Shown: positions 37,286 to 48,530 of the stretch, piece by piece | How the letters are laid out: each line of letters starts with the position of its first letter | Position numbering within the stretch: the stretch's first letter is position 1 | Source of the DNA: Spirodela intermedia | Lineage: Eukaryota > Streptophyta > Magnoliopsida > Alismatales > Araceae | Assembly (NCBI GenBank): GCA_902729315.2 | Contig: LR746274.1 | Location: 4,305,037 to 4,369,036 of the forward strand | Length of the DNA: 64,000 nucleotides | Reading direction: 5' to 3' | The notes under the pieces: generated by a model | The model's input: the letters and a program-made list of their open reading frames with translations, nothing else | What the model was told of the DNA's origin: nothing | Databases searched by the model: none | Translations under genes and position numbers: made by a program

Positions 37286-38060
37286 CATTGATAGTCTCTT
37301 AACAATGAAATTACAAAAATAAAAATTCATTAGAGCATACCGGATGCATTGAATAGCCTCCTTTTGCTGCATTTTTTCTACATTGAAGAGCCTCATTTTG
37401 CTATGTTTTTGCTGCATTGAAGACGGTACCCATGTCGATTTGCCTTGTGAATTACGATTTGTAGGAAAATCATGATTTAATTAGATAAAAAGAATGAGTT
37501 TTGACTCTAGATGAATTTGAACCTGATGACGAGCGGGACTTGTCTCCATCAACTTAGGAGACACCAATAGTCTAAGTTCAGCCCGATCAACGTGTAAAGA
37601 CAAAGGAGCCTGACTTTTGCTACATAGCCTAGCCCTTCGGGACAATGACATTCCATCTCCGCGACGACGATGAGCTCAAGCTCACCCTTATCTTTCTTTG
37701 TATTTTCACGTTGACTTGTTGGGCCTCGTGTTTGTGTGTTAGCAGGCCCAATTCTATGTGTGTGTTGTTGTTTGTGTCTCCCTTTCTTTAGGGTTTTATT
37801 GGGTCTCTCTTTTGAGGCCCAATTAAAATCTTAAGGGGGGAGACCTATGTTTCTTTCCTTGGGGGCCTCTTTTGGGGCTTATTTGGGTCTTCATTTGAGG
37901 CCCACTTAAGCACTGTACGAGGGCCCTCCTCTTTCTTCTTTTAGGGAGCTTATTGGGTCTCCTTTTTAGAGGCCCAATAAGCTCCTTTTGTAACCTTTTG
38001 TGGCTTATGGGCTTGAGGGCCTCAAGTGGGCCCACCTCCCCTTAGCCCATTTGTGGGCCC

Positions 38061-38068
38061 TATATAAA
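38061..38068 (+). promoter_or_regulatory. TATA box of family-2 LTR
   Basis: 'TATATAAA' lies in 'gggccctatataaaggg', followed about 30 bp later by 'caaggagagcacc', a plausible transcription start region of the LTR. It is preserved in the duplicate at about 60396. Confidence 0.6.
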
Positions 38069-39212
38069 GGGAGGTAGGACCCCCCCCTCAAGGAGAGCAC
38101 CAAATTTTGTGAGAGATTATCGTTTGTGAGTTACCTTCTTCGTGACCTAGGATAGGGAGGGAAGGAGGGAGAGGGAGGCCGTCGATATCTTTTGAGGACT
38201 TTGTTCATCGTGACACTGCTGCTTAAGAAGTCTTGCTACCACCTGAGACCAACTACCACCATTGAACATCTTCATTGCCGCCTGTGAGATTGCCGACGTC
38301 ACTAGACAAAATGGTCGCAGTTGCCGCTACAACTGTCGCCACATCTGCTGGAACCTTGTCACATCGTCGTGATGAAAGGGGCTTGCTTCGCCTCCTTACG
38401 AGCCGTCACTGAGCACTCCACCAGAGTCTCTTAACTCTTAGTTCGACTGTCACCTCTTCCTTCGGAACTCCACCATAAACCCGCCGAAGCCCCCATCTGC
38501 CGCTCCACCTAGTCGCTCGCCGTTCGCCGACGAATGTCTACCTACCGCTAATGTCAGGAGAGACCTAGCAGCCATGCCAATGAGCCAGATCCAATCCAAG
38601 CTCCTCACAGGCCCCTGCTGGAGTTTCTCGATGATCTGCCCCTGTCATGCCATTTCTAGCACTACCTAGACCAAGAGGGCTCAACCCTTCTTGGTATCAT
38701 CGGCCGAATTGTCTCCTTCCTTTGCTCCACTTCTTGGTGCCACTAGAGAAGGTCGATCCTTCTGGCGACGGTTGGGTTTCCACCCAACTACTGACGCTCG
38801 GCATTCTCGCCGAAGTACTACTGCCATGTGCACCCTACACACCAACTCCTGCAGCCCACGTGCCCAACCGGTGCCGCCACCCACGTGCCTTGAGGCACGC
38901 TACGTGGCTTGCCGTGCACGCCCACTAGTGTGCCCTTCAGCCCACCAGCAGGCCCTTGCCCGTGCCGACTGTGCCACACCTTATGACGATGACTACTCAG
39001 ACTCTCGACTAGGATTGCCTGTCGATGCTGAGCATCGCTCTTCACCAAACATCTCTACTTACGTCGAGTCTCCACTTTGTCATGACCTGTCAGGCTATGC
39101 AGCCCCGAAGGTTAACTCCGTACCCCTTCTTACTTAAGTTTAATTATCTTTCGAAGGGTTTTCTCAACTCATTTCCACCGCCATTAGGAGAATGTAGACA
39201 AGATAGGACGGG

Positions 39213-40851
39213 TGATAAGTCTTCATTATCATGAGTTAATAATTAGTAAACAATATAGTTTTAGCCTTAACTCATGATAAATAGACTTATATTTGTGTTA
39301 AAGAATGATTTTTGGTTTTCAATTGATTAACGTGAATTTTTGGGTAATTATGTGATTTTATACGATTTTTACAGTCTTATTTTTGAGATAAATGAAGAAG
39401 AAGAAATAAAAATAAAAATATTGCAAAAATGGGGGGACCAGCCGGCCAACCGGGCCCGCAAGCAGGTCGAAAGCGCAGTCGGGGAGTAAGCCGTGTGCAC
39501 GGACTCGAGCGGCTTGGCTTGGAGACCGACAGGGCACGCGTACGCCACTCCCCTTCCACGTCACCGGTGGCCAGCCGGCTGTGGGGCAAAGAGTGGTCAT
39601 CCACGCGAGAGAAGGGACTTTGCTCACAAAGCTAACATTACTATATATTCGCCCGAAAAATCGGCGTACAACTGATGTGGGACTAAACCCCCGTCACACC
39701 TTCCTCAGAAGAGGTAGGCAACCGGCGCGGGTTCGAATCCTCCCAAAGTCAAAATTCATATATTTTTATCTGATTATCGCGACTTTCCTACAGATCGCTG
39801 GTAAAGGATTAAGCAACGAGAATTGCTAGATCATCAGCGAAAATCTCGTCAACGCGATTCGCGGAGCATTGCTACTAAAATTGCTGAACAATTCGCGATA
39901 AAAGGATCGCGAATCTATCGAGTAAATCATCTCTGATTGATCGACGAACAAGCCGTCGTCGGGAAGAGGACGATCCGCCGGGAGACCAGTCGCCACCTCC
40001 TGAGAGCGTACCAAATGCGATGAAGAGCCTCCTCTTGCTGCGCGGACCTGAGGATGAAGCTCCCTAACACGTGCCCCACCTCCATCCAGCTCATCTCTGT
40101 CAGGTGACAGTCGCCGGAGAGCTGCAAAGTCGCCGTTTTTCCGCTCCACCGGGTGACAGTCGCCGAAGACGATTCGACGACCCACTTCATTGATCTCTAG
40201 ACTTCGCGAGAAGATCTAGAGATTGCCCACGTCGTCTTTGTCCAAAGAGAGCCTTCGAGGCCGTGGACACTACACGACGATCCTCCCGAACGCTCAAGAT
40301 TCTAGTGCATCGCCGACGCATCACCGTCGCGACGCCGGAACTCTGTTTTCCTACTTTTAATTAAATTTACGCTTTATTTAGTGATACTTTGTGTGATTTT
40401 AATTTACCAAACTATACTTCGTTAAATTACGATTCTTCTGGCTTTTACAGATCTTAATTTGATTAATTAAGTCGTTTGTAATCGCTTACGTAAGAATCGC
40501 CGGGCGGAACTCTGTTTCTGCCTGATTCGTGTTCGCCTGGTGCTGACGTCATCCTGACGCCCGCACCCTTATTTCCTTTTTTTTGTGAATTTTAAATATA
40601 TTTCCTTTTTATTTCCTAGTATAAAATTCGTAAGAAAATTGTATTCATTGAGAAAAATTCTGAATAATTACCAGATATTATATTACATCCCTGTGATTGA
40701 CCTGGAAAATTACCGCTATTTTTGGAATTTTTATTGAATTATAATTGATATATTTATTTAGAAATACTTCTAAATATCCAAAAATTCGTATTTTCTAGTT
40801 TTATAAATTTTATATTTGCGTGATTTAATATACAACAACTGAGTCACGTCA
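39213..40851 (+). mobile_element. Family-1 solo LTR nested in family-2 LTR (TSD ACGGG)
   Basis: A 1639-bp plus-oriented LTR, 'TGATAAGTCTTC' to 'actgagtcacgtca', with a perfect duplication ACGGG on both sides. Short subtype, CpG-rich, and therefore probably one of the youngest layers in this nest. An almost identical copy is at 61547-63185. Confidence 0.95.
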
Positions 40852-41762
40852 ACGGGTTATAGGATCATGACTTCTAACTCTATATCAGACTCGTCACTAT
40901 TCGTGAGCTGCAGCCCTAGGCTACTTCACGACAACCATTCCACTGTCTATCTAGACGGACCGAGAGGGTCTCACACTTATCATTGTTGAGTGTTTCCCCA
41001 AGTTGTCTTGGGTTGATAGTCCATATTGGTACACCTACCTATACTTCGGTTAGGTGGTCAGACCTCGAGTCTAGGGTCCATACATTCTTATCGGATCGGT
41101 CCGACTGCTCCATCCTAGGTCTTGACTTTCATTGATTAAGTACAAGGGTTCTCGCCCCATCCTACATCAAAACCTATGCTGATCACTCGCTTGCATAAGA
41201 AAGAGTTAATAAGTATTAAAATATCCTTATATAGTGACGTCACCATGGTATATCGTTGTTATAAATAAGGGGTAGTTTAGGTACTAAAATTATTGAAAAT
41301 AGATTGGGAGGGTGTGACTGCCGATTGAGACATATATATGGTAATGCGAGATTCGAGAATCAATGAGTTTTTTTCTCACATGTGTATGACCACTCTTTGC
41401 CCCACAACTAACTAGTCACTAATGATGTAGAAGGGGAGTGATGTACACATGTCTCATTAGTTTATAGCTGCTTGCGCCCTACTTGTAGCTTCACCCAAAC
41501 TACACTTTTGACCTACTTGTGGGCTCGACTGGCCAACACATTCCTTTTTTTCTATTTTTTTTTTTTACTTATTTATCTCAAAAATAGGATTATAAAAATT
41601 TTATATTTTTTTATAAAATCACATAATTAACTAAAAATCACATTAACCAACTAAAAAACTACTTTTCACAAATTAACACAAATATAAATCTATTTATCAT
41701 GGGTTAGGATTCAAAACTATATTATTTATTAATTATTAACTCATGATAATAAAAACTTATCA

Positions 41763-42636
41763 AGTGACAGCTACTAGTGATCAGCAAAATTGTCATTTTT
41801 TTATTTTACTAGGTGACAATCATTGGAGATGATTCGAAGACCCACTTCATTGATTTCTAAACATCGTAAGAAGATCTAGAGATTGTACACATTGACCTTG
41901 TTTAAAAAAAGCCTTTGAGGTTGTGGACATTATATGACAATCTTCTCGAGTATTTAGGATTATGATGCATTACTAATGCATCACCACTATGATGTCGGAA
42001 CTTTGTTTTATCATTTTTTAACTACTTTAACTTCCACCATCATTTTATAGACTTTGAAAGGAGATTAGTGAATGCCCAAGTCATTCATGTCGAATGAGAG
42101 CCTTTGAGGCCATGGACATCATTTGGTGATCCTCCTGAACACAAAATTTTGGTGATCACTTAGTTTAGTGACACTTTTTGTGATTTTAAATTTCAAAAAA
42201 TTTCTTCATTCAATTAAGATTCTTCTAGCTTTTATAGATATTAATTTGACTTATTAAATTATTTGTAATTGTTTAAATAAGAATTATCAAGTAGTACTCC
42301 ATTTCTACTTGATTCACATTTCTCAACGTGATGATGTCATCTTGACATTTGCACCCTTATTTCTTTATTTCCTAATCTTTTGAATATATTAATATTTATC
42401 ATTTACTTCAAAAATTATAAAAAATCATATTCTTTTAGTAAAATTCTAAAATATCTCCCAATATTATCTTACATCCCTATGATCAACTTCAAAATTTTTT
42501 GTTATTTTTGGAACCTTTTATCGAATTATAAATCATTCATTTGTTGTAAAATATTTAAGCAATTTAAAAATTAATATTTCTAATTTTATAAATTCTAAAT
42601 ATTTCTGGTTTGTTATGCAATGACTAAGTCACATCA
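41763..42636 (+). mobile_element. Family-1 solo LTR interrupted by a later insertion, 3' part
   Basis: This continues the LTR begun at 32837. It starts at the repeated target 'agtga' and ends 'gactaagtcacatca', followed by AGCAG. It contains a second, diverged copy of the roughly 140-bp internal segment (about 42045-42170), as in the copies at 2709 and 28266. Confidence 0.8.
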
Positions 42637-43483
42637 AGCAGCTATTCTATAGTGTATTTCATTCTTCTTTAAAAATTTTCTAAAATGTTTATTTGTAAAA
42701 TTGGTTTGTCCATCACTAATAATCACTCTAGGAAATCTAAATATTGAAAAAATAGTTTCCTACACAAATTTCATCATGATTTTATGATCATTAGTTCTAG
42801 TGAGAATAACTTACACCCACTTAGATACATAATCACAATCCTGCAATACACCCACTTAGATACATAATCACCATCATGCAATACACCCACTTAGATACAT
42901 AATCAACATCATGCAATACACCCACTTAGATACATAATCAACATCATGTAAAATATATTCATAATTTTCCAATGATGGGAAGATACTAATGAAATCTATA
43001 CCCCGTACATTAAAAATTTCAACTACTAACATGTTACTTATGAGCAATTCATCTCTTTTGTTCATTTTACCTATAGATTGATATTGAATACATGTTTTAC
43101 AAAATTTGATAGAATCTTTAATTATTATAGGCCAATAAAAATCATATTGAAAAAAATTGTAGTTATTTTTCGTTCAAAAAAATGTACTCCATAGCTAGAT
43201 GAATGACACATGTTAAGAATACTATGCTATTCTTTTTCAAGAACACATGTCCTTAAAATTTAATCATGACCCAAGTAATATAAATCAAGATCATGTCAAA
43301 AATAATTTTTGATCTTAAAAAAGAAATAATTCTTTTGTTCTTATCCCACTATTCTAAATTTTTTTTAGAAAATAAAAAATTAACAATATGTGCATACCAT
43401 GGTGATGGTTGATGTTGAGCTGCCATTAATTGTTCATCTAGAAATCCATCTTGTAAAAATGTTGTATTTATTCCTATATCATT
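42637..43483 (-). mobile_element. Athila-type gypsy relic: integrase core
   Basis: Minus-strand broken frames retain 'DYVSKWV', 'TRTNDHK', 'FPRVIISDGQ' and 'FTNKHF', the integrase core pattern around the second catalytic Asp. A 35-bp segment within it is repeated four times (42813-42952), which alone destroys the frame. It is bounded by the AGCAG duplication of the LTR on one side and by a solo LTR at 43484 on the other. Confidence 0.85.
42813..42952. repeat. Four 35-bp tandem repeats within dead integrase
   Basis: Units start at 42813, 42848, 42883 and 42918. Each begins 'acacccacttagatacataa' and they differ by only a few substitutions. They expand the DYVSKWV-coding segment of the integrase relic. 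35 is not a multiple of three, so the expansion is frame-breaking. Confidence 0.93.
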
Positions 43484-45059
43484 TGATAAGTCTTTATTAT
43501 CATGAGTTAATAATTAATAAATCATATATTTTTTAGCCTTAACTCATGATAAATAGACTTAGATTTGTGTTAAATTGTGAAAAGTAATTTTCAATTGAAT
43601 AATGTAAATTTTTGACTAATTATGGGATGTTTAAAGAATTTATATAATTTTTATAGTTTTATTTTTGAGATAAATGAAGAAAAAGAAATAAAAATAAAAA
43701 TATAACATAGCGAGGGGACTTGCTAGTCAGCTGGCCTTGCAAGTGAGTCGGAAGTGCAGTCAAGGGGAGCTGCAAGCACGGGCTCGAGCAACTAGAACTG
43801 ATGGGGGCATGTATGTGTCACTCCCCTTTCACATCACCAATGGCCAACCGGTTGTGGGGCAAGGAGTGGTTGTACACATAGGAGAAAGGGATTAATTACT
43901 TGAAAATGTGATATTAGTACTTATTCTCCTAGAACTTCAGTGCACAAATGATGTGAGACTAAATCTACATCACACCTTCTCTTGAAAGGCTTCAAAGGCA
44001 GACAACTGGCGTAGGTTTGAATCCTCCCAAAGTCAAAGCTTATATTTTTATCTGATTATCTGACCCAAAATTACTAGATCATCGACAAAAATCTCATCAA
44101 TACAATTCGCAAAGTATTGTTACTAAAATTATTGAATGATTCACGATAAAAGGATTATGAATCAATCGAGTAAATCATCTCCGATTAATCGATGAACAAG
44201 ACATTATCGGGAAGAAGATGATCTACCGAGAGATGAGTTACCACGTCCTAAGAGTATATTAAATATGATGAAGAGACTCCTCTTACTACACAGACTTGAG
44301 GATGAAGCTTCTTGACATATGCGCCACCTTCATCTAGCTCCTCTCTATTAGGTGACAGCCATCAGAAAGCTGCAAGGTCACTATTTTTCTATTCTGTTGG
44401 GTGACAGCTACCAGATTTCTAGACTTCACAAGGAGATCTAGAGATTGCCCATATCATATTTGTCCAAAGAAAGCCTTCAAGGTTGTGGACACTACTCGAC
44501 GATCCTCTCAAATGCTCATGATTCTAATGCATCGTCGCCACAACGTCACAACTCTACTTTCTTACTTTCAACTTAATTTATACTTCATTTAGAGATAATT
44601 TATGTGATTTAGATTTGCCAAGCTATACTTCATTCAATTACGATTCTTCTCACTTTTACAGATCTTAATTTGATCAATTAAATCATCTATAATCGATTAC
44701 GTAAGAATTTTCAAGTGGAACTCTATTTCTACCTAATTCACATTCATCGGGTGCCAATGTCATCTTGACATCTGCACCCTTATTTTCCTTTTTCATAAAT
44801 TTAAAATATATTTTATTTTTATTTTTTAGTATAAAATTTATAGAAAATCATATTCTTTGAGAAAAATTTTGAAAAATTACCCGATATTATATTACATCCC
44901 TATGATTGATCTGGAAAAGTACCACTATTTTTTAAATTTTAATTGAATTATAATCAGTATATTTATTCAAAAATACTTCTAAAAATTTTAAAGTAGTACT
45001 TTTTAGTTTTATAAATTTTAAATTTGTGTGATTTACTACGCAACGACTAAGTTGCATCA
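43484..45059 (+). mobile_element. Family-1 solo LTR (TSD TCATT/TCACT)
   Basis: Plus-oriented copy, 'TGATAAGTCTTTATTATCATG' to 'gactaagttgcatca', with flanks TCATT and TCACT (one transition). Short subtype, heavily C-to-T decayed. It separates the integrase core from the RNase H region of the Athila relic. Confidence 0.85.
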
Positions 45060-47190
45060 TCACTCAATCTAGAAGGACGCTTAATAACAACATTTTTGAA
45101 ACTTTAATATTTTTTATTTTTAAGTTAAATTTTTATAATAATAAAATCTATCTTAATAAATATGGTTTTACATCTGTCTTATTTAACAAATATTTTAATA
45201 CTATGTGATCAGTATAAATAATAATTTTAGCTCCTAAAATATATGATGTAAACTTTTCTTTAAAAAATATTATAGCTAGCAACTCTTTTTCAGTCGTGAT
45301 ATAATTTAATTGAGCATCAGATCTAGTTTTACTACTATACTAAATTATTATGGGTTTTGACTCTTTTCTTTGTCCTAGCATGGCTCTCACTACGTAATTC
45401 AAAGCATCACACATTATTTCAAATGGAAGAGATCAATCAGGAGCTTACAAATTGAGCCTCAGCAAGTAATCTTTTAGTTTTAAAAAAGACTCAAAATATT
45501 TATCATCAAAATCAAAAGGTGCATCTTTAGATACTAACATGGTAAGAGGTTTAGAAACCTTTAAAAAATCTTAAATAAATTTTGATAATAACCTACATTT
45601 CCCAAGAAAAAAAATCTAGTCTATTTTACTAAAGTCTAAGGTTTTATATTAGATATATATCATTTTTTTTCTTTATCCACCTTTAAACCCCTTTTACTCA
45701 TAATATGACTCAACACAACTCACTCTCTAATTGTAAAATGTGATTTCTCCCAACTAAAAACTGTTTTTTTTCCATACATTTCTCAAGTACACGTTGTAAA
45801 TGATTTGTCAAAAATTAAAAAAAAATCCAAAAACATTTTGTATCTTTTTCAATTATATCAAAAAAAATAAACAATAAACATCTTTGAAATCTAGCTAGAG
45901 CATCACACAAACTAAAAGATATGTGTTTAAAAGCAAAAGTACCAAATGGACAAGTGAAAGTCATTTTTTCTTGATTGAAAAGATTTATATAAATTTTTTA
46001 TAACCAGAGCATCCATGAGCAAAATAGAATAAGTTTTTTCTAGCTAATGTTTTGAGAATTTGATCAGTAAATGATAGTGGAAAATAATCCTTTCTAGTTA
46101 CTAAATTTAATTTTCTATAATCAATACAAACCATCCAAGTAGTAGTTAATCTTGTTTGTATTTCATTCTTATTTTCATTTTTTATAACTATGATCCTTGA
46201 ATTTTTGGCACCACCTGTGTAGGACTAACTCATTTGCTATCTAAAAATATGATAAAAAATATTAGTGGCCAACTATTTTAAGATTTTTTTCTTTATAATT
46301 TTCATCATATTAGATTTAACCTTTGTTGTGGTTCCCTATTAGTTCTAGCCCCTTCTTCTAGATATATATTATGCATACATACAATCATATCAATGCCCCT
46401 AAGATTGTTCATTTTTTAGTCAATAGCCTTCTTATATTTTTAAAGTGCATGTAATAATTTTTCTTCTTATTTGTCACTCAAATTAGCTACAGTAATAATA
46501 GAAAATAACTTATTTTCCTCTACACATACATATTTTAAATTAGATGGAAGAAGTTTCAACTCTAAATTCAAATGATCTTCTTCTTTCTTTTCTCCTAAAT
46601 TTATATTCTCTATTTCCTCTTTCTTCCAACACATAGTCATCAATAACATTTGAATCATCAAAATCATCTAAAAGATCTATAATATTACAATCATATACTT
46701 TGGATTTCTTAAGATCATTTCATATCTCAAAAATTTTAATTTGTACTGATTATTCTCTACATTAAAGTTTTGCAATCCTCGTGAGAAAATCAATATTCTT
46801 CTTTGCTATATGCAAAAATGGTTCCTTAGGATGATTGGGGTATCGTGAAACTGTCAATTAAAATTAATTTCTAATACCACAAAATTAACTAGAAGTTTAC
46901 ACCCTCTAACTATCACTATTATATTTTCTAAAATACTTTTAGGATTTTTCACAGATCTTTTATGAAACTATAAGGAAATAGTAGAAGGTTTAAGATTAGA
47001 AATGTTAAATTTATTGTAAATACTTGTAAGTAATAAATTAATACTAGTATTAGTGTCAAGTAATACATTCTAAAAAATAAATCCACTAATATCATACAAA
47101 ATTAAAAGAACACTAATATCTCTCAATTTATATGGTAATTAATTTAATAATAAAACACTAGCATGCATAGATAATGTTTTTTACTCTTGG
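45060..47190 (-). mobile_element. Athila-type gypsy relic: RNase H, reverse transcriptase, protease
   Basis: Read on the minus strand from high to low coordinate. Protease-like pieces are at about 46.8-47.0 kb ('FVVLEI', 'RPFL'). The linker before reverse transcriptase is at about 46.3-46.45 kb ('LRGIDMIVCMHNIYLEE'). Reverse transcriptase is at about 45.9-46.25 kb ('VVPK', 'TTTWMVCIDYRKLN', 'FTCPFGTFAFK'). RNase H is at about 45.1-45.45 kb ('PFEIMCDALNYVV', 'AMLGQRK', 'TEKELLAI', 'YTDH'). Frames are broken throughout. The domain order and wording of these motifs fit Athila-type Ty3/gypsy elements. The element is inactive; its gag and its own 5' LTR are not recognised. Confidence 0.88.
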
Positions 47191-47343
47191 TGTCTTTTCT
47201 AGTAGGCCCAAATCCATGGGCCTAAAACCTGAAATTTTTTAGGGCTTTCCATTGTCTTAGGTTGGTTCGGAATCGTCCACAACCCTAAATGACGCCTAAC
47301 AAGAAGCATGGCTATCAATCCAACAGACGACCACATTGACATA

Positions 47344-48036
47344 TCAAGAAAGCAGAGCAGGGACGAACGCGTAAGTAGAGCAGGGAGGAAAGCTTATCGC
47401 CTTTGTCGCGGCATAGACGGAGAAGAGCAGAAACGATGGAACCACCACCGCTGTCCCGGAGCTGACGTTGATTATGGTCCCTCGCCCTCGTCGAAGCATC
47501 CCCGGCAGTACCGCGCGCAAGACCTTCGTCATTCCTGCGAGATTCATCTTCAAGATGCTCCTCGGAATCGCCTCATTCATCTCATGGAGGTAAAGAGGAT
47601 TGACATTTATTACCCCCGCCTTATTAACCAGAATCCCGACATCAGTGTCTCTGATAACGCTTTCCAACCTTCCGATCTCTTCCGTGAGGTCGCCGGCGAG
47701 GTCAACGACGGCTGTCCTCAGTTCGACAGTTTCCAGTTCGGTCTTGATTTCAGTAGCGACCTGAATGAGTTTCTCCAGGACGTGATCGACGAGGACAAGG
47801 TTGAGGCCTCGGTGCGCCAGTTCGAAGGCGTAAGTCCTGCCGATCCCGTCGGTGGGGCCGGTGACGACCGCCCATCGTCCATACTCGAGCAGATTCTTGG
47901 TGGGACGGAGAAAGTAGGTGTAGAACCATCGGAGGAGGAAAAAGGAGAATCTTAGGACGGTGAAGGTGCCCACGGATGAACAAAGGAGAACCCACGTTGG
48001 TTTAGATGCTAGGGTTTCCAGTAAGGAGAGCCCCAT
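47344..48036 (-). pseudogene. KCR-like short-chain dehydrogenase, first exon only
   Basis: This is the first-exon counterpart of the two KCR-like genes at 51.0-54.1 and 55.8-57.5 kb. The family start is the ATG at 48036 ('MGLSLLETLASKPTWVLL'); an in-frame ATG 15 codons upstream is less likely. It keeps the N-terminal membrane anchor, 'VVTGPTDGIGRTYAFELA', an N-K-A-G motif and 'YAATK'. The NADP-contact stretch 'LVGRNPDKL' of its paralogs is changed to 'LVDHVLEKL'. Where they have the splice donor 'GG|GTAAG', it reads 'GGCGATAAG', so no GT is present and the frame runs on to a stop at 47344. No exon 2 or 3 is found downstream, where the Athila relic begins within about 150 bp. It is most likely a truncated pseudogene. 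Confidence 0.8.
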
Positions 48037-48530
48037 CGTCTTCCCTGCGACGATGTCAACTAAAGTTCTGACAGCCCGCATTTATTGACCCAGAGTTGGA
48101 TCGATGGCAGTCCTGACGTCGACTGACAGATGGACCAGTATAAACGGAAAGGAACAGGGAAAGGCTTAAAGGCAGAATTCCGCAATTAGAGAGAGAGAAA
48201 GAAGCTAGGGTAGGAAGTGAACAGTCGAACCTGTGGTCCACAAATGGCCACGTTCCTGTAAGATAAACGGAAAGGAGGGAGAAGTAATATGTGCTATTTG
48301 TTTCTATGTTTTTCGGAGATAAGGCCAACAATAGTTCAAATGATCCTCATAAACTACAATAAAATTCACAAGGGACCAAGGTAGTTGAGACAGTCAATAT
48401 CTGCATATTCCTCTACAAATATTTCCTCTACATCTAACTCTCCATCTCTTTCTCTCTCTCTTCTTCCCCGTCTTCCTTAACCCCAGTAGAACTAGTGTGA
48501 CTAATCATCTTCTTCCTAATCTCATTCTCC
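48037..48530. other. Upstream region of the KCR-like pseudogene
   Basis: About 500 bp with no gene recognised. It would contain the former promoter and 5' UTR of the minus-strand pseudogene. CT-rich near 48440-48460. Confidence 0.4.

Larger units (their letters stand above)
37524..41169 (+). mobile_element. Family-2 LTR carrying a nested family-1 solo LTR (TSD GAACC/AAACC)
   Basis: It begins 'TGATGACGAGCGGGAC' and ends 'ccatcctacatca', with flanks GAACC and AAACC. Without the nested 39213-40851 copy it is about 2.0 kb. It contains many 'gggccc'/'aggcccaa' blocks and a good core promoter, 'ggccctatataaaggg' at about 38056-38071. Open frames downstream (for example 38647-38928, 38691-39137) have no retroelement domain. 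No internal coding region follows, so it is a solo LTR or a non-autonomous element. Confidence 0.75.
33822..41762 (-). mobile_element. Rearranged family-1 element with two LTR-like ends (TSD GGTGA/AGTGA)
   Basis: It is inserted inside the 32837-42636 LTR. One LTR is 33822-34961 plus 36706-37268 (split by a nested solo LTR). It is followed at 37269-37285 by 'cacccccc' sequence that, on the minus strand, is a G-rich tract abutting the LTR start, as expected of a polypurine tract. A second, partial LTR covers about 37330-37523 plus 41170-41762, split by a family-2 LTR. There is no gag or pol between them, so it is non-autonomous or deleted. Confidence 0.65.

Noticed and set aside
37823-38035. 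Lys/Arg/Pro-rich minus-strand frame, present again at 60158-60370, as a possible duplicated gene
   Set aside because: It lies in the GGGCCC-rich promoter part of the family-2 LTR. The second copy exists only because of the segmental duplication.
39729-39740. A tRNA gene around the GGTTCGAATCC box
   Set aside because: No acceptor stem, D arm or anticodon arm could be fitted around the box in any copy.
42813-42952. CRISPR array
   Set aside because: The repeats are contiguous with no spacers and sit inside a retrotransposon integrase relic in plant nuclear DNA.
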